Source: Acidocella aquatica (GTDB lineage: Bacteria; Pseudomonadota; Alphaproteobacteria; Acetobacterales; Acetobacteraceae). Taken from it: DNA of 54,139 nt. Where the stretch lies: the NCBI RefSeq assembly GCF_030160635.1, contig NZ_BSOS01000009.1, positions 1 through 54,139 on the forward strand. Direction: 5' to 3'. Positions 42,237 through 50,050 of the stretch are shown here, in pieces; within the stretch, counting starts at the first letter, position 1, and each line of letters opens with the position of its first letter. The notes beneath the pieces are model-generated. The model was given only the letters and a program-made list of their open reading frames with translations. It had not been told where the DNA came from and made no database searches. A program made the translations under genes and the position numbers.

Positions 42237-42677
42237 ATGACCATCATTAACCGCGAACAGATCCTCACGATGATCCCCCATTGCGGCGCCATGTGCCTGC
42301 TCGACGAGGTGCTGAGCTGGAACGATGTTTCGGTGCGATGCCTCTCGCGCCGCTACCAGGACCAGGACAACCCGATGCGGCGCGCGAATGGCGAGTTGGG
42401 GGTGGCGTGCGGCATCGAGATTGCGGCTCAGGCCATGGCGGTTCAAGGCCGGCTCAGCGCTGGAAATAGCGGCCCGCCTCGCCGTGGTTATCTGGTTAGC
42501 CTGCGCGACGTCGCGTTGCGAACCGGACTCCTCGATGCTGCAAGTGGCGATCTCATCATCGAGGCGGAGCGCCTGCTGGGTGATGCCGATGGCGCGACCT
42601 ACCGCTTTCGTCTCGCGCGCCACGACACTGAACTCCTCAGCGGCCGCGCCACCGTTGTTTTCGAGGCGGGGGAATGA
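42237..42677 (+). CDS. Second hotdog dehydratase (ApeP type)
   Basis: A 146-residue hotdog protein. The N-terminal IPHCGAMCLLDEVLSWNDVSVRC and the middle DNPMRRANGELG, CGIEIAAQAMAV, RRGYLVSLRDVAL are the pattern of ApeP-type dehydratases, a companion of ApeI. It may stabilise or support dehydration of the polyene intermediates. The ATG at 42237 follows GTGGAGCCTGAC. It ends in an ATGA overlap with the ketoreductase gene (42674). Confidence 0.87.
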   Translation: MTIINREQILTMIPHCGAMCLLDEVLSWNDVSVRCLSRRYQDQDNPMRRANGELGVACGIEIAAQAMAVQGRLSAGNSGPPRRGYLVSLRDVALRTGLLDAASGDLIIEAERLLGDADGATYRFRLARHDTELLSGRATVVFEAGE

Positions 42678-43393
42678 GCCGCGCCCTGGTCACTGGCGGG
42701 AGCGGCACCATCGGCGCCGCCATCGCGCGCGCGCTGGCGGCGGCGGGGCATCATGTCCATGTGCATGCACACTGCCAGCCTGGCCGCGCGGAAGATCTGG
42801 CGGCGGAGATCGCGGCTGGCGGCGGCGCGGCGGAGGCCGTGCGGTTCGATGTCACCAATGCGGAGGAAACACAGCGCGCGCTCACGCGGTTGCTTGAGGC
42901 CGGTCCGATCCAAATTCTGGTGAATAACGCGGGGATCCATGATGACGCGGTGATGCCGGGGATGCGCCCTGAACAATGGTCCAACGTCATAGACGTGTCG
43001 CTGAACGGATTTTTCAACGTCACGCAGCCGCTCCTGATGCCGATGATCCGCACGCGGTGGGGGCGGATCATCAACATCTCCTCGGTTGCGGCCATCATGG
43101 GCAATCGCGGCCAGGCCAATTATGCGGCGGCGAAGGCGGGGCTGCACGGGGCCACGCGGTCGCTGGCGCTGGAACTCGCCAGCCGGGGCATCACGGTCAA
43201 CACCGTCGCGCCGGGGATTATCGCCTCACCCGCGATCGAAGATGTGTTCCCCAAGGAGGCGATCGACCGGCTGGTGCCGATGAAACGGGCCGGCCGGCCG
43301 GAGGAAGTCGCCGATCTGGTGGCGTTTCTCGCATCGGAACGTGCCGGTTACATCTCCGGGCAGCAGATTTCCATCAATGGTGGAATGATTTAG
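42674..43393 (+). CDS. 3-ketoacyl-ACP reductase (SDR, FabG-like)
   Basis: A 239-residue short-chain dehydrogenase/reductase. The cofactor motif TGGSGTIGAAIA is at 7-18, the catalytic triad Ser137, Tyr150 and Lys154 (INISSVAAIMG, QANYAAAKAG) is complete. It reduces the beta-ketoacyl-ACP to the beta-hydroxy form, as ApeQ does in aryl-polyene synthesis. It is the last of the right-pointing biosynthetic run and overlaps the convergent glycosyltransferase by 20 bp. Confidence 0.92.
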   Translation: MSRALVTGGSGTIGAAIARALAAAGHHVHVHAHCQPGRAEDLAAEIAAGGGAAEAVRFDVTNAEETQRALTRLLEAGPIQILVNNAGIHDDAVMPGMRPEQWSNVIDVSLNGFFNVTQPLLMPMIRTRWGRIINISSVAAIMGNRGQANYAAAKAGLHGATRSLALELASRGITVNTVAPGIIASPAIEDVFPKEAIDRLVPMKRAGRPEEVADLVAFLASERAGYISGQQISINGGMI

Positions 43394-44168
43394 AGGATGA
43401 TCGATTAAGCAGCCGCGCCACCAACCACGGCAGGCGGGGGAGGAATCCACCGATCAGGCGCAGGTGCATCGCGGCCAGCGCGATGTTGTCGCGGACGTAG
43501 CGAAAATGCGAGACACCGCCATCCGCGGCCCGGAAATACCGCACGGGGACAGGCTGATTTATGGCTGGCACGCCGCGCCACGAAAGCCGGACCACGGCTT
43601 CGGTGTCAAAATCGAACCGGCGCATCCAGCGGCTGGACTCCATGATGGTTCTCAACGCTGCCAGTGGATAGACACGAAACCCAAACAGAACATCGCCAAT
43701 TCCGCTCAGTGTCTCGAGCCTGGCGAGGGCGTTCGACACGCGCCGCCCGATGACGCGGATGCGCGGCGCATTGTGGTCGAAAACCGGCGTGCCAAGAATC
43801 ATCGCCTGAGGGTTGCGCTGCGAAAGCTGCATGAATGCGGGGATCATGGATGCCGGATGCTGGCCATCGGCATCCATGACCAGAACATGGGTGAAACCCG
43901 CCGTGGCCGCCGCCCGGATACCATCAAGCACGGCGGCACCCTTGCCGCCATTGCGGCTTCGGCGGATCACCCGCACCCCGCGTTGGTTTGCGCTCAACGC
44001 CGCAAGCGCCTCGCCGGTTCCGTCAGTGCTGCCGTCGATCACCACCCACACAGGCAGCCAATGGCTTCGCGCGTCCGCGACGGTCTCGAAGAGTTTTTCG
44101 CCGGTGTTGTAGCTGGGGATCAGAACGAGATGGGTATTCTCCGCGTGATCCGCATTTCGCGCCGGCAT
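43374..44168 (-). CDS. Family 2 glycosyltransferase
   Basis: A 264-residue GT2 enzyme from the ATG at 44168. The GT-A fold motifs are present: LVLIPSYNTGE, VVIDGSTDGTGEAL, SRNGGKGAAVLDGIRAA and the DxD motif DADGQHP, then VFGFRVYP-like segments and FDTEAVVRLSWRGV. No signal peptide is visible; the C-terminus is hydrophobic or basic and may bind the membrane. It may glycosylate the polyene or a carrier lipid. It begins 5 bp after the halogenase-like gene stops, so the two form an operon on the minus strand. Confidence 0.87.
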   Translation of the reverse strand: MPARNADHAENTHLVLIPSYNTGEKLFETVADARSHWLPVWVVIDGSTDGTGEALAALSANQRGVRVIRRSRNGGKGAAVLDGIRAAATAGFTHVLVMDADGQHPASMIPAFMQLSQRNPQAMILGTPVFDHNAPRIRVIGRRVSNALARLETLSGIGDVLFGFRVYPLAALRTIMESSRWMRRFDFDTEAVVRLSWRGVPAINQPVPVRYFRAADGGVSHFRYVRDNIALAAMHLRLIGGFLPRLPWLVARLLNRSSSKSFHH

Positions 44169-44173
44169 CGCCG

Positions 44174-45580
44174 CTACCCAACTGTTGACCCAGCTTGCGC
44201 GGGGGCGGGGCGGCGGGCAAAAACGCGATGCCGCAGATGGGCGAATTTTGTTATGTAGTAGATCGTTCTGAACATATAGAGGCGCGCGCGGATCGGCCAT
44301 CCATCAAAAATGCCGCCGGCGAGCAAGGAGAGAACAGCTTCCTCCATGCGGAACCAGTTGCGCGGCGACATGAACAGGTTGCGCATCGCCGGTTCGCGGA
44401 TGCGATAGATGAACCAGGTGAACGCCGCCAGAACCTTGCGCGTCTCGGCATCGTAGCGGCGGAGCGCGCGTGCCGCGCGAGGCGGTGAACGCAGGCAGGC
44501 ATCCACCGCGTCAGCGGCCCAGAACGCCGTGGTCATCGCGAGGTATACGCCGCTGGAAAACACTGGATCGATAAAGGCGCAGGCGTCACCAACCAGGATG
44601 AAGTTCTGGCCGCTGGTGCGTTTGACGCCATAGGAATAATTGCCGGTTGCGGTCACCTCACCGGCGAGCTGAGCATCCTTGAGGCGGTCCGCGATCTCGG
44701 GACAGGAAGCGATGACGCTCATGAAGAAGCTCTTCAAGTCCGCGCCGCGGTTTTTAAGAAATGGCGCCTGGCAGACGGCGCCGATGCTGGTTGTGCCATC
44801 AGAGAGCGGGATGAACCAGAACCAGCCATGGTCAAACCAGACGATGCTGATATTGCCCTCGGCTTTTCCTGGCAGACGGCGCGCGCCGGTAAAATGCCCG
44901 AAGATGGCCGCGCTGTTGTTCCTGGGGTTGCGCTCCTTCATCTCCAGCTGCGCCGCCAATAGCGTGTCACGGCCTGAGGCATCGACGACGAAGGCAGCTG
45001 TCCATTGCCGCGTGCTTGCGTCCTCGCCGCGGCCGGTAATAAGCGGATGACCGCCGTCTGGAAACTCAATCGAGGTGATGCGGCAGCCCTCGATCACCTC
45101 GGCGCCCTTTGCCGCGGCATTTTTTAACAGGATGTGATCGAAGGCCGAGCGGCGGACCTGGAAAGAGTAGGGGAAGCGTTTGTCCCAGGCATTCGCGAAA
45201 TCATATCTGACGCTTTTGCCGTGATAGGGCGAGACGAATTCGATTCCATGTTTTTGGATCGAGGATGTCTCAATTTTCTCACGAACGCCCAGACGGTCAA
45301 ATAACGGCAGGTTATGCGGCAGCAACGACTCACCGATATGGAAACGCGGATGCCGGTCTTTCTCGCCCAAAATCACGCGGTGGCCCCGTTCCGCCAGCAA
45401 CGCCGCGATTGTGGACCCCGCAGGGCCGCCGCCAACAACAAACACATCACAATCCGTTTGTGCTGCGGGAAGCTCACTCTGCTGAAGCTGCGGCAATCTC
45501 GGTCCCCTCCCTGTACCGGCGGACAGGTTGCAGAGCATTGACCCCGATACTGTATTCGCCGATGAACGATTCAGTAACAT
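44174..45580 (-). CDS. Flavin-dependent halogenase-like oxidoreductase
   Basis: A 468-residue FAD enzyme. The dinucleotide motif VVGGGPAGSTIAALL is at 47-62, FHIGESLLP at about 80. The halogenase signature W-x-W-x-I-P is in GWFWFIPL (252-259), and F-x-x-P-x-x-S-x-G is in FIDPVFSSG (336-344). Together they indicate a carrier-tethered halogenase rather than a plain monooxygenase. Xanthomonadins are brominated aryl polyenes, so this gene is the probable brominase or chlorinase; a hydroxylase cannot be ruled out. No flavin reductase is in the window. The start at 45580 is the farthest; ATG 45538 is an alternative. It is divergent from the methyltransferase. Confidence 0.85.
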   Translation of the reverse strand: MLLNRSSANTVSGSMLCNLSAGTGRGPRLPQLQQSELPAAQTDCDVFVVGGGPAGSTIAALLAERGHRVILGEKDRHPRFHIGESLLPHNLPLFDRLGVREKIETSSIQKHGIEFVSPYHGKSVRYDFANAWDKRFPYSFQVRRSAFDHILLKNAAAKGAEVIEGCRITSIEFPDGGHPLITGRGEDASTRQWTAAFVVDASGRDTLLAAQLEMKERNPRNNSAAIFGHFTGARRLPGKAEGNISIVWFDHGWFWFIPLSDGTTSIGAVCQAPFLKNRGADLKSFFMSVIASCPEIADRLKDAQLAGEVTATGNYSYGVKRTSGQNFILVGDACAFIDPVFSSGVYLAMTTAFWAADAVDACLRSPPRAARALRRYDAETRKVLAAFTWFIYRIREPAMRNLFMSPRNWFRMEEAVLSLLAGGIFDGWPIRARLYMFRTIYYITKFAHLRHRVFARRPAPAQAGSTVG

Positions 45581-45600
45581 TAAGCCACAGGTACGCCTCT

Positions 45601-46374
45601 ATGTCTAATCATCAGGAGCGCCCAGAGGTTACACAACCGCCGTTGGTTGCCTCGGCGTACTTCGCGGATCCGGCGCGGCGGCTGTCCTTTGTGCGCGATT
45701 TATTCAACCGCTCGGCGCAGCATTACGACGGGGTCAACCGGCTGTTTTCATTGGGCTCCGGCGCCTGGTACCGCCGCACCAGCCTGCGCAAGGCCGGCGT
45801 GCGCCCTGGTGTGAAAATTGTGGACGTTGCCGTTGGAACCGGCCTGCTGGCGCGCGAAGCGATCACGCTCACCGGCGATCTGGGTGCGGTCATCGGTGTT
45901 GACGTCAGCGAAGCCATGCTCGCCATTGCACGCAAGAACCTTGGTATCCGCCTGATCCAGGCCACCGCCGAGGCGCTGCCCCTGGCGCCTGACATCGCCG
46001 ATTTCGTGACCATGGGCTACGCGCTCCGGCATCTTGCGGATATCGAGGCGGCATTGCGCGAAGCGATGCGGATATTGCGGCCTGGCGGCACCATCCTGCT
46101 GCTGGAAATCAGCGCGCCGCGCAAACGGCTGAGCCGAATACTGGCGGCGGCTTATATCGGCGGTATTCTGCCGCTGCTCTCCTTGCTGATGACCCGCGAG
46201 CGAGGCTCGCGGGCACTCATGCGTTATCATTGGAAAACGATCGCCAACTGCATGCCGCCCGATGCAATTATGCGGGTCTTGACCGAGAGCGGATTTCTCA
46301 ATGTGCGATGCGTGAACGAGTTTGATCTGTTCCAGCGATACACGGCCCAAAAACCAGACCATGAGCCTGCATGA
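45601..46374 (+). CDS. Class I SAM-dependent methyltransferase (UbiE/MenG-like)
   Basis: A 257-residue methyltransferase from the ATG at 45601, which follows ACAGG; the ATG at 45562 is possible. SAM-binding motif I is DVAVGTGLLAREA, followed by GVDVSEAMLAIARKN and motif IV-like RPGGTILLLEIS. UbiE-type enzymes methylate quinone or aromatic rings; here the likely target is the aryl head of the polyene (C- or O-methylation). It is co-translated with the antiporter downstream by an ATGA overlap (46371). Confidence 0.88.
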   Translation: MSNHQERPEVTQPPLVASAYFADPARRLSFVRDLFNRSAQHYDGVNRLFSLGSGAWYRRTSLRKAGVRPGVKIVDVAVGTGLLAREAITLTGDLGAVIGVDVSEAMLAIARKNLGIRLIQATAEALPLAPDIADFVTMGYALRHLADIEAALREAMRILRPGGTILLLEISAPRKRLSRILAAAYIGGILPLLSLLMTRERGSRALMRYHWKTIANCMPPDAIMRVLTESGFLNVRCVNEFDLFQRYTAQKPDHEPA

Positions 46375-47669
46375 CGCTCGCCGCCCCAATGATTACCTCC
46401 ACCCAGCAGACGGAGACATTGCTCTTCTCCATTCTTATTCAGCTGGTGATCATGATCGGCGCCGCGCGGATCATGAACTTGGTCTTCCGGCGGTTCGGGC
46501 AGCCGGGCGTGGTTGGCGAAATCATGGCCGGGCTGCTGCTTGGCCCATCTTTTTTTGGCCATTTCTTTCCAGCCTTTTCCGCGAGCGTATTTGGCGCCAA
46601 GCCGGCGGCGCCGATCGTGATCCTGTCACAGATCGGCCTCATATTGCTGATGTGTCAGATCGGGATGAGCTTTGAGTTCAATCATCTGCGTGAGGCGCGG
46701 GCACGCAGGGGATTGTTGCCGCTCGCGGCTGTATCGGTCATGGTCCCCTTCGGTCTTGGCGTCTGGCTCGGCCATCTCTCCGCGCCGGTTTTTGCGGGGC
46801 AGATTCCCGTAACCCTATATTCGCTCTTTTGCGGCGTCGCGATGGCGATCACCGCCGTGCCCATCCTTGGACGCATCCTCGCCGAATACGGGATGCTCCG
46901 GCATGAACTTGGCGCCCTCGCCATCTCAGCCGCCGCCATCAACGATGTTGCGGGCTGGGTGCTCCTCGCGGGCGTATCCGCCGCTGCCACGGCAACATTC
47001 TCACCCCAAAAATCCGCACTTCAGGTCGGTCTCATACTGTGTTTCGTGCTGGTCTGCGTGCTGGTGCTCCGGCCCGCCGCACGCGCCCTGCTCCGGAAAT
47101 TTCCAATCATCAACGGTGAAATTTCTCTATCGCTGATGGCAATCGCCCTCATTTGCATATTCCTGCTCGGCATGTGCACCTTCAGACTCGGCATCTTCAC
47201 GATCTTCGGCGGCTTTGCCGCCGGGCTGCTGGTCCATCATGATCGCGCCTTCGTCGAAGCCTGGCGCCGCCAGGTCGGCGGTTTCGTACTGGTATTCTTC
47301 CTGCCGGTGTTCTTCACCTTCACGGGCCTTCGCACCAACCTGCTCGGCCTGACCTCCGCCACCGATTGGCTCTGGCTGCTGGCGTTCGTCGCGGCAGGAA
47401 CCTTGGGCAAGGTCGTTCCGGTCTTCATCGCCGGCCGGCTGGCCGGCTACAACAGCCCGGCGGCGCTCCTCATTGGCGTATTGATGAACACGCGCGCACT
47501 CATGGAACTGATCGTCCTCAACATCGGCCTGGAAACCGGATTTCTTCCCGAGAAGGTCTTCACCATGCTCGTAATCCTGGCTGTGGCAACAACACTGATG
47601 ACCGGCCCTCTTTTGCAAATCCTGATGCCGAAGCTTAGTCTGGCGGTGACACGCAGCAGCGCGGCCTGA
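46371..47669 (+). CDS. CPA2 family cation:proton antiporter
   Basis: A 432-residue membrane protein with about 12 hydrophobic segments of the NhaP/KefB monovalent cation antiporter-2 type. GVVGEIMAGLLLGPSFFG lies in segment 2; the AINDVAGWVLLAG and MELIVLNIGLETGFL parts fit the transport core, including an acidic residue pair region. It has no C-terminal RCK/TrkA-N domain, so regulation differs from KefB. It lies inside the pigment cluster. It may maintain ion gradients for pigment export or merely share the promoter (inference). Confidence 0.87.
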   Translation: MTLAAPMITSTQQTETLLFSILIQLVIMIGAARIMNLVFRRFGQPGVVGEIMAGLLLGPSFFGHFFPAFSASVFGAKPAAPIVILSQIGLILLMCQIGMSFEFNHLREARARRGLLPLAAVSVMVPFGLGVWLGHLSAPVFAGQIPVTLYSLFCGVAMAITAVPILGRILAEYGMLRHELGALAISAAAINDVAGWVLLAGVSAAATATFSPQKSALQVGLILCFVLVCVLVLRPAARALLRKFPIINGEISLSLMAIALICIFLLGMCTFRLGIFTIFGGFAAGLLVHHDRAFVEAWRRQVGGFVLVFFLPVFFTFTGLRTNLLGLTSATDWLWLLAFVAAGTLGKVVPVFIAGRLAGYNSPAALLIGVLMNTRALMELIVLNIGLETGFLPEKVFTMLVILAVATTLMTGPLLQILMPKLSLAVTRSSAA

Positions 47670-47720
47670 GGCCGTGCATCACGCACGCTCTAAATTATAA
47701 GGATAGAGGACGATTCAGAG

Positions 47721-47753
47721 TTCAAATTGGCCGGCAAAGCGGACCAATTTGAA
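47721..47753. other. Inverted repeat between convergent genes
   Basis: TTCAAATTGG (47721-47730) and CCAATTTGAA (47744-47753) form a 10-bp perfect stem with a 13-nt loop, between the antiporter and the convergent chorismatase gene. It could work as a bidirectional terminator, although no T-run follows in either direction. Confidence 0.5.
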
Positions 47754-47764
47754 GTCATTGCATT

Positions 47765-48790
47765 CTAAGCCGAACGGCGGAAGGCCTCTATTTCCATCAG
47801 CAGATCGGATCGGCAGATGTCGCCGCGCAAATATAACCGCTCCGCATCTGCGCCAAAAACCGCGTCGACGGCGGGTTCAACCGCCGCGCAATCACCTGGG
47901 TCCTGTACATATATCTTTACCGACCAACGGCCGCTCAGCGGCGCTGTGGCGGCTTGCGCGGCCGCGCCGATCAGTGCGCGCAGATTAGCCGCCGTCTCCG
48001 CGATCTGGCCCGGGAGATCGCCGCGATGGCGCGTTTCGTGGCCAACGATACTGGCGGTGCCGGAGATAAACAACGATTCCGCGCTTGCGCGCGCGTAAAT
48101 CGATGCCCGTGAAAAGCTCGGGCTGCAGGGGCCATAAATTGGCGGATATGCATAGGCACTGACCTGGCGGGGATTTTCAATCGTCATCGCGGGCTCGCGC
48201 GCCGCCAGAAAATAGATCACCGGCGCACCCTGATGCCCGCCGACACCACTTGCAACCGGCGGAACCTGTTGGCGCAACCGGGCCGAGAATGCCCGGTGAC
48301 GGCCGATATTAAAACGCCTGTAGCGCTCTAACCCCTGATCGTGATCGGTGATCGAGGTCAGATAATTCCAGAACCGGATCGGCGTTTGAAAGCCAATGTC
48401 CTGCATGAAATCGAAAATATTCAAATAGGCCGCTTCGACCGCCGCCTCCAGCGAGGCTTTTCCGGTTTCGTCCAGCTTGATTGCACCGAAGGCGAGATCG
48501 TCGCTACAGGCTCCGATGACAGGCCCAACCTGACAAGGCCGGCACGGGGAGGCCGCCGTCCAGATTTCGAACATCGCGCCTCCAGCCGCGGGCAAGAGTG
48601 GCGCGGCCACGAACGGGCAGGCTGGAGGTAAGACGCCAGGCCGCTCAATACCGTAACCAACCACGCCGAGAATCCGGCTCGGTTGTGCCAGAAGCGCAAG
48701 GGCCGTGTGGAGGTTGGCATAGTGAACCGCGAAATTGGCCGCGGGCTCCCGCGAAATTGAAGAATCGGGGGATAAAAGAGATACTTGCAA
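47765..48790 (-). CDS. Chorismatase (XanB2/Hyg5/FkbO family)
   Basis: A 341-residue enzyme from the TTG at 48790, which follows GAAGGAG with good spacing; ATG starts farther upstream (to 48904) are possible but lack such a site. The stretches GLERYRRFNIGRHRAF, IENPRQVSAYAYPPIYGP, SPSFSRASIY and SLFISGTASIVGHETRHRGDL are hallmarks of chorismatases, which hydrolyse chorismate to a hydroxybenzoate (3-HBA by Hyg5, 3-HBA plus 4-HBA by XanB2) or to a dihydrodiol (FkbO). Fold is RidA-like trimeric. It supplies the aryl starter for the ligase in the pigment cluster. Which product type cannot be settled by eye. Confidence 0.92.
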   Translation of the reverse strand: MQVSLLSPDSSISREPAANFAVHYANLHTALALLAQPSRILGVVGYGIERPGVLPPACPFVAAPLLPAAGGAMFEIWTAASPCRPCQVGPVIGACSDDLAFGAIKLDETGKASLEAAVEAAYLNIFDFMQDIGFQTPIRFWNYLTSITDHDQGLERYRRFNIGRHRAFSARLRQQVPPVASGVGGHQGAPVIYFLAAREPAMTIENPRQVSAYAYPPIYGPCSPSFSRASIYARASAESLFISGTASIVGHETRHRGDLPGQIAETAANLRALIGAAAQAATAPLSGRWSVKIYVQDPGDCAAVEPAVDAVFGADAERLYLRGDICRSDLLMEIEAFRRSA

Positions 48791-49280
48791 AACGGCTCCT
48801 TCAACAATTGCCTGGGCTGACCCGCGGCGTGGTGCAGGAGCTTTGGATGCGTAAGCCTGCCGGAGAGCCCGGCTCCGGCGATCTGGCCAGTTCTCCGCGG
48901 GCATTGCCCCCTCAAACCCCGTTGCGGAAATATCCTCCGGCCAGCGAGGCCGGTCACAGGGTTAAGTAAGCCTCATCTGACATACATCGGTCAAGGCTTC
49001 ACTGGAGCACATGGCACCCTTGAACGGTGTTGAAAATCACGGACCGGCCGGGTCGTCTACGCGAGGGCGCCAAGAGCAAGAATGACGCCAGATTGACCCG
49101 CCGCGCGGCCGCCGCAAACTGCCCGAGCGGCTAGCGGAAATGTTGATTCTTAAGTCTGGGCAAGCAGATTGATTCAGGTCAAGGCCCGTACGATCGTCAT
49201 CGGCTAGTACCTCGGCACAGTGGTTTTGACGGGTTGAAGGTGGCTCGGCTGTAGTGGTGGCAGCGCCATTGGGTCGACGA
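48791..49280. other. Gap with no recognised gene
   Basis: About 490 bp between the chorismatase start and the RES remnant. Apart from the 38-codon possible N-terminal extension of the chorismatase frame (48791-48904) and GC-rich background, I see no gene, repeat array or clear terminator. Confidence 0.5.
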
Positions 49281-49361
49281 GCAGTCTGATGCTGCGCGCG
49301 CGGCTTGGTTCGCGCCAACCCAATGAACCGGCGAGACAGGTACGATCGACGGATCGATCAC
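49281..49361 (-). pseudogene. Remnant of a RES-domain toxin N-terminus
   Basis: A GTG at 49361 overlaps the antitoxin stop (GTGA), and the frame begins VIDPSIVPVSPVHW, the typical start of RES toxins encoded after MbcA/ParS antitoxins. After about 20 residues (GANQAARAASDC) it no longer resembles the family, and no full RES domain is found in any frame of 48905-49360. The similarity rests on a short segment. Confidence 0.42.
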
Positions 49362-49770
49362 CAGCCGCCACGCTCCGCATCCAAATAGTTCCGCACGCGC
49401 ATGAGGTCAGTCAACTCGCCATGGAGCATGACATCCAAAGCCGGGGCGCCCCCGAAAGCCGCGTTGGGGATTTTAATCCAGTCGTAGCCCCGCGCGGGCT
49501 CCTTGAAAATGATCCGCAAGGCTTTGTGGATTTCCATGAGGTTGGAGAGCCTGGCCTTGCCGTCACGGCCGATCCGGCCAATCTCTCCGGCTTTCCAGCG
49601 GCCGAAGGTCCGGCGTGGCAAATCGAGGATGGTTGCAGCCTGGTCGTCTGTTGCCCCCATAGGCGAAAGAGGTTGAGGGCCGCACGGAACATGGCGCCTG
49701 CCTCTTCATCGGTGATCGGATCCGGCGAAAATGGCTTTGGCTCAACGGTAATCTGGCTAAGCACTGACAT
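49358..49770 (-). pseudogene. MbcA/ParS/Xre-type antitoxin, frameshifted
   Basis: Two overlapping frames join into one typical antitoxin. Residues from the ATG at 49770 (MSVLSQITVEPKPF, then EEAGAMFRAALNLFRLW) continue, after a one-base shift, in GATDDQAATILDLPRRTFGRWKAGEIGRIGRD, and end in PNAAFGGAPALDVML and LTDLMRVRNYLDAERGGW, the toxin-binding domain. The frame is broken at the C-run 49654-49658 (five C; six would restore it). As seen, an ATG at 49660 could give only the last 100 residues. It is either a genuine pseudogene, a sequencing error or phase variation. Confidence 0.72.
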
Positions 49771-50050
49771 AGGCCGCTCCTGTCATATGGCTATTCCCAT
49801 CCTCTGACGGCAAAGCACAATGGCAATGAATGAGCCAGCCGCCCATTCCAGCGCCGGGCGATGCTTCATGCCGAAGATCAGCATCTTCGTTGTGGCTAAG
49901 ACATTGCATCGCAGCATGAACTTCGGTAAAGCCGGGTCATTAACCTGGACCCGGTGCAATTCCGGGTGGCTCTTCCGGCCGCCGATCCGCCGGACAATGC
50001 GATTGAAGTTCGTGGACAGCCGAATTTTTAGAATCGCTTTCCCTTGGATA

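Noticed and set aside
49289-49807. 172-codon plus-strand frame opposite the antitoxin
   Set aside because: The minus strand shows the MbcA/ParS toxin-binding domain and a Xre-like helix-turn-helix, so the plus frame is its shadow.
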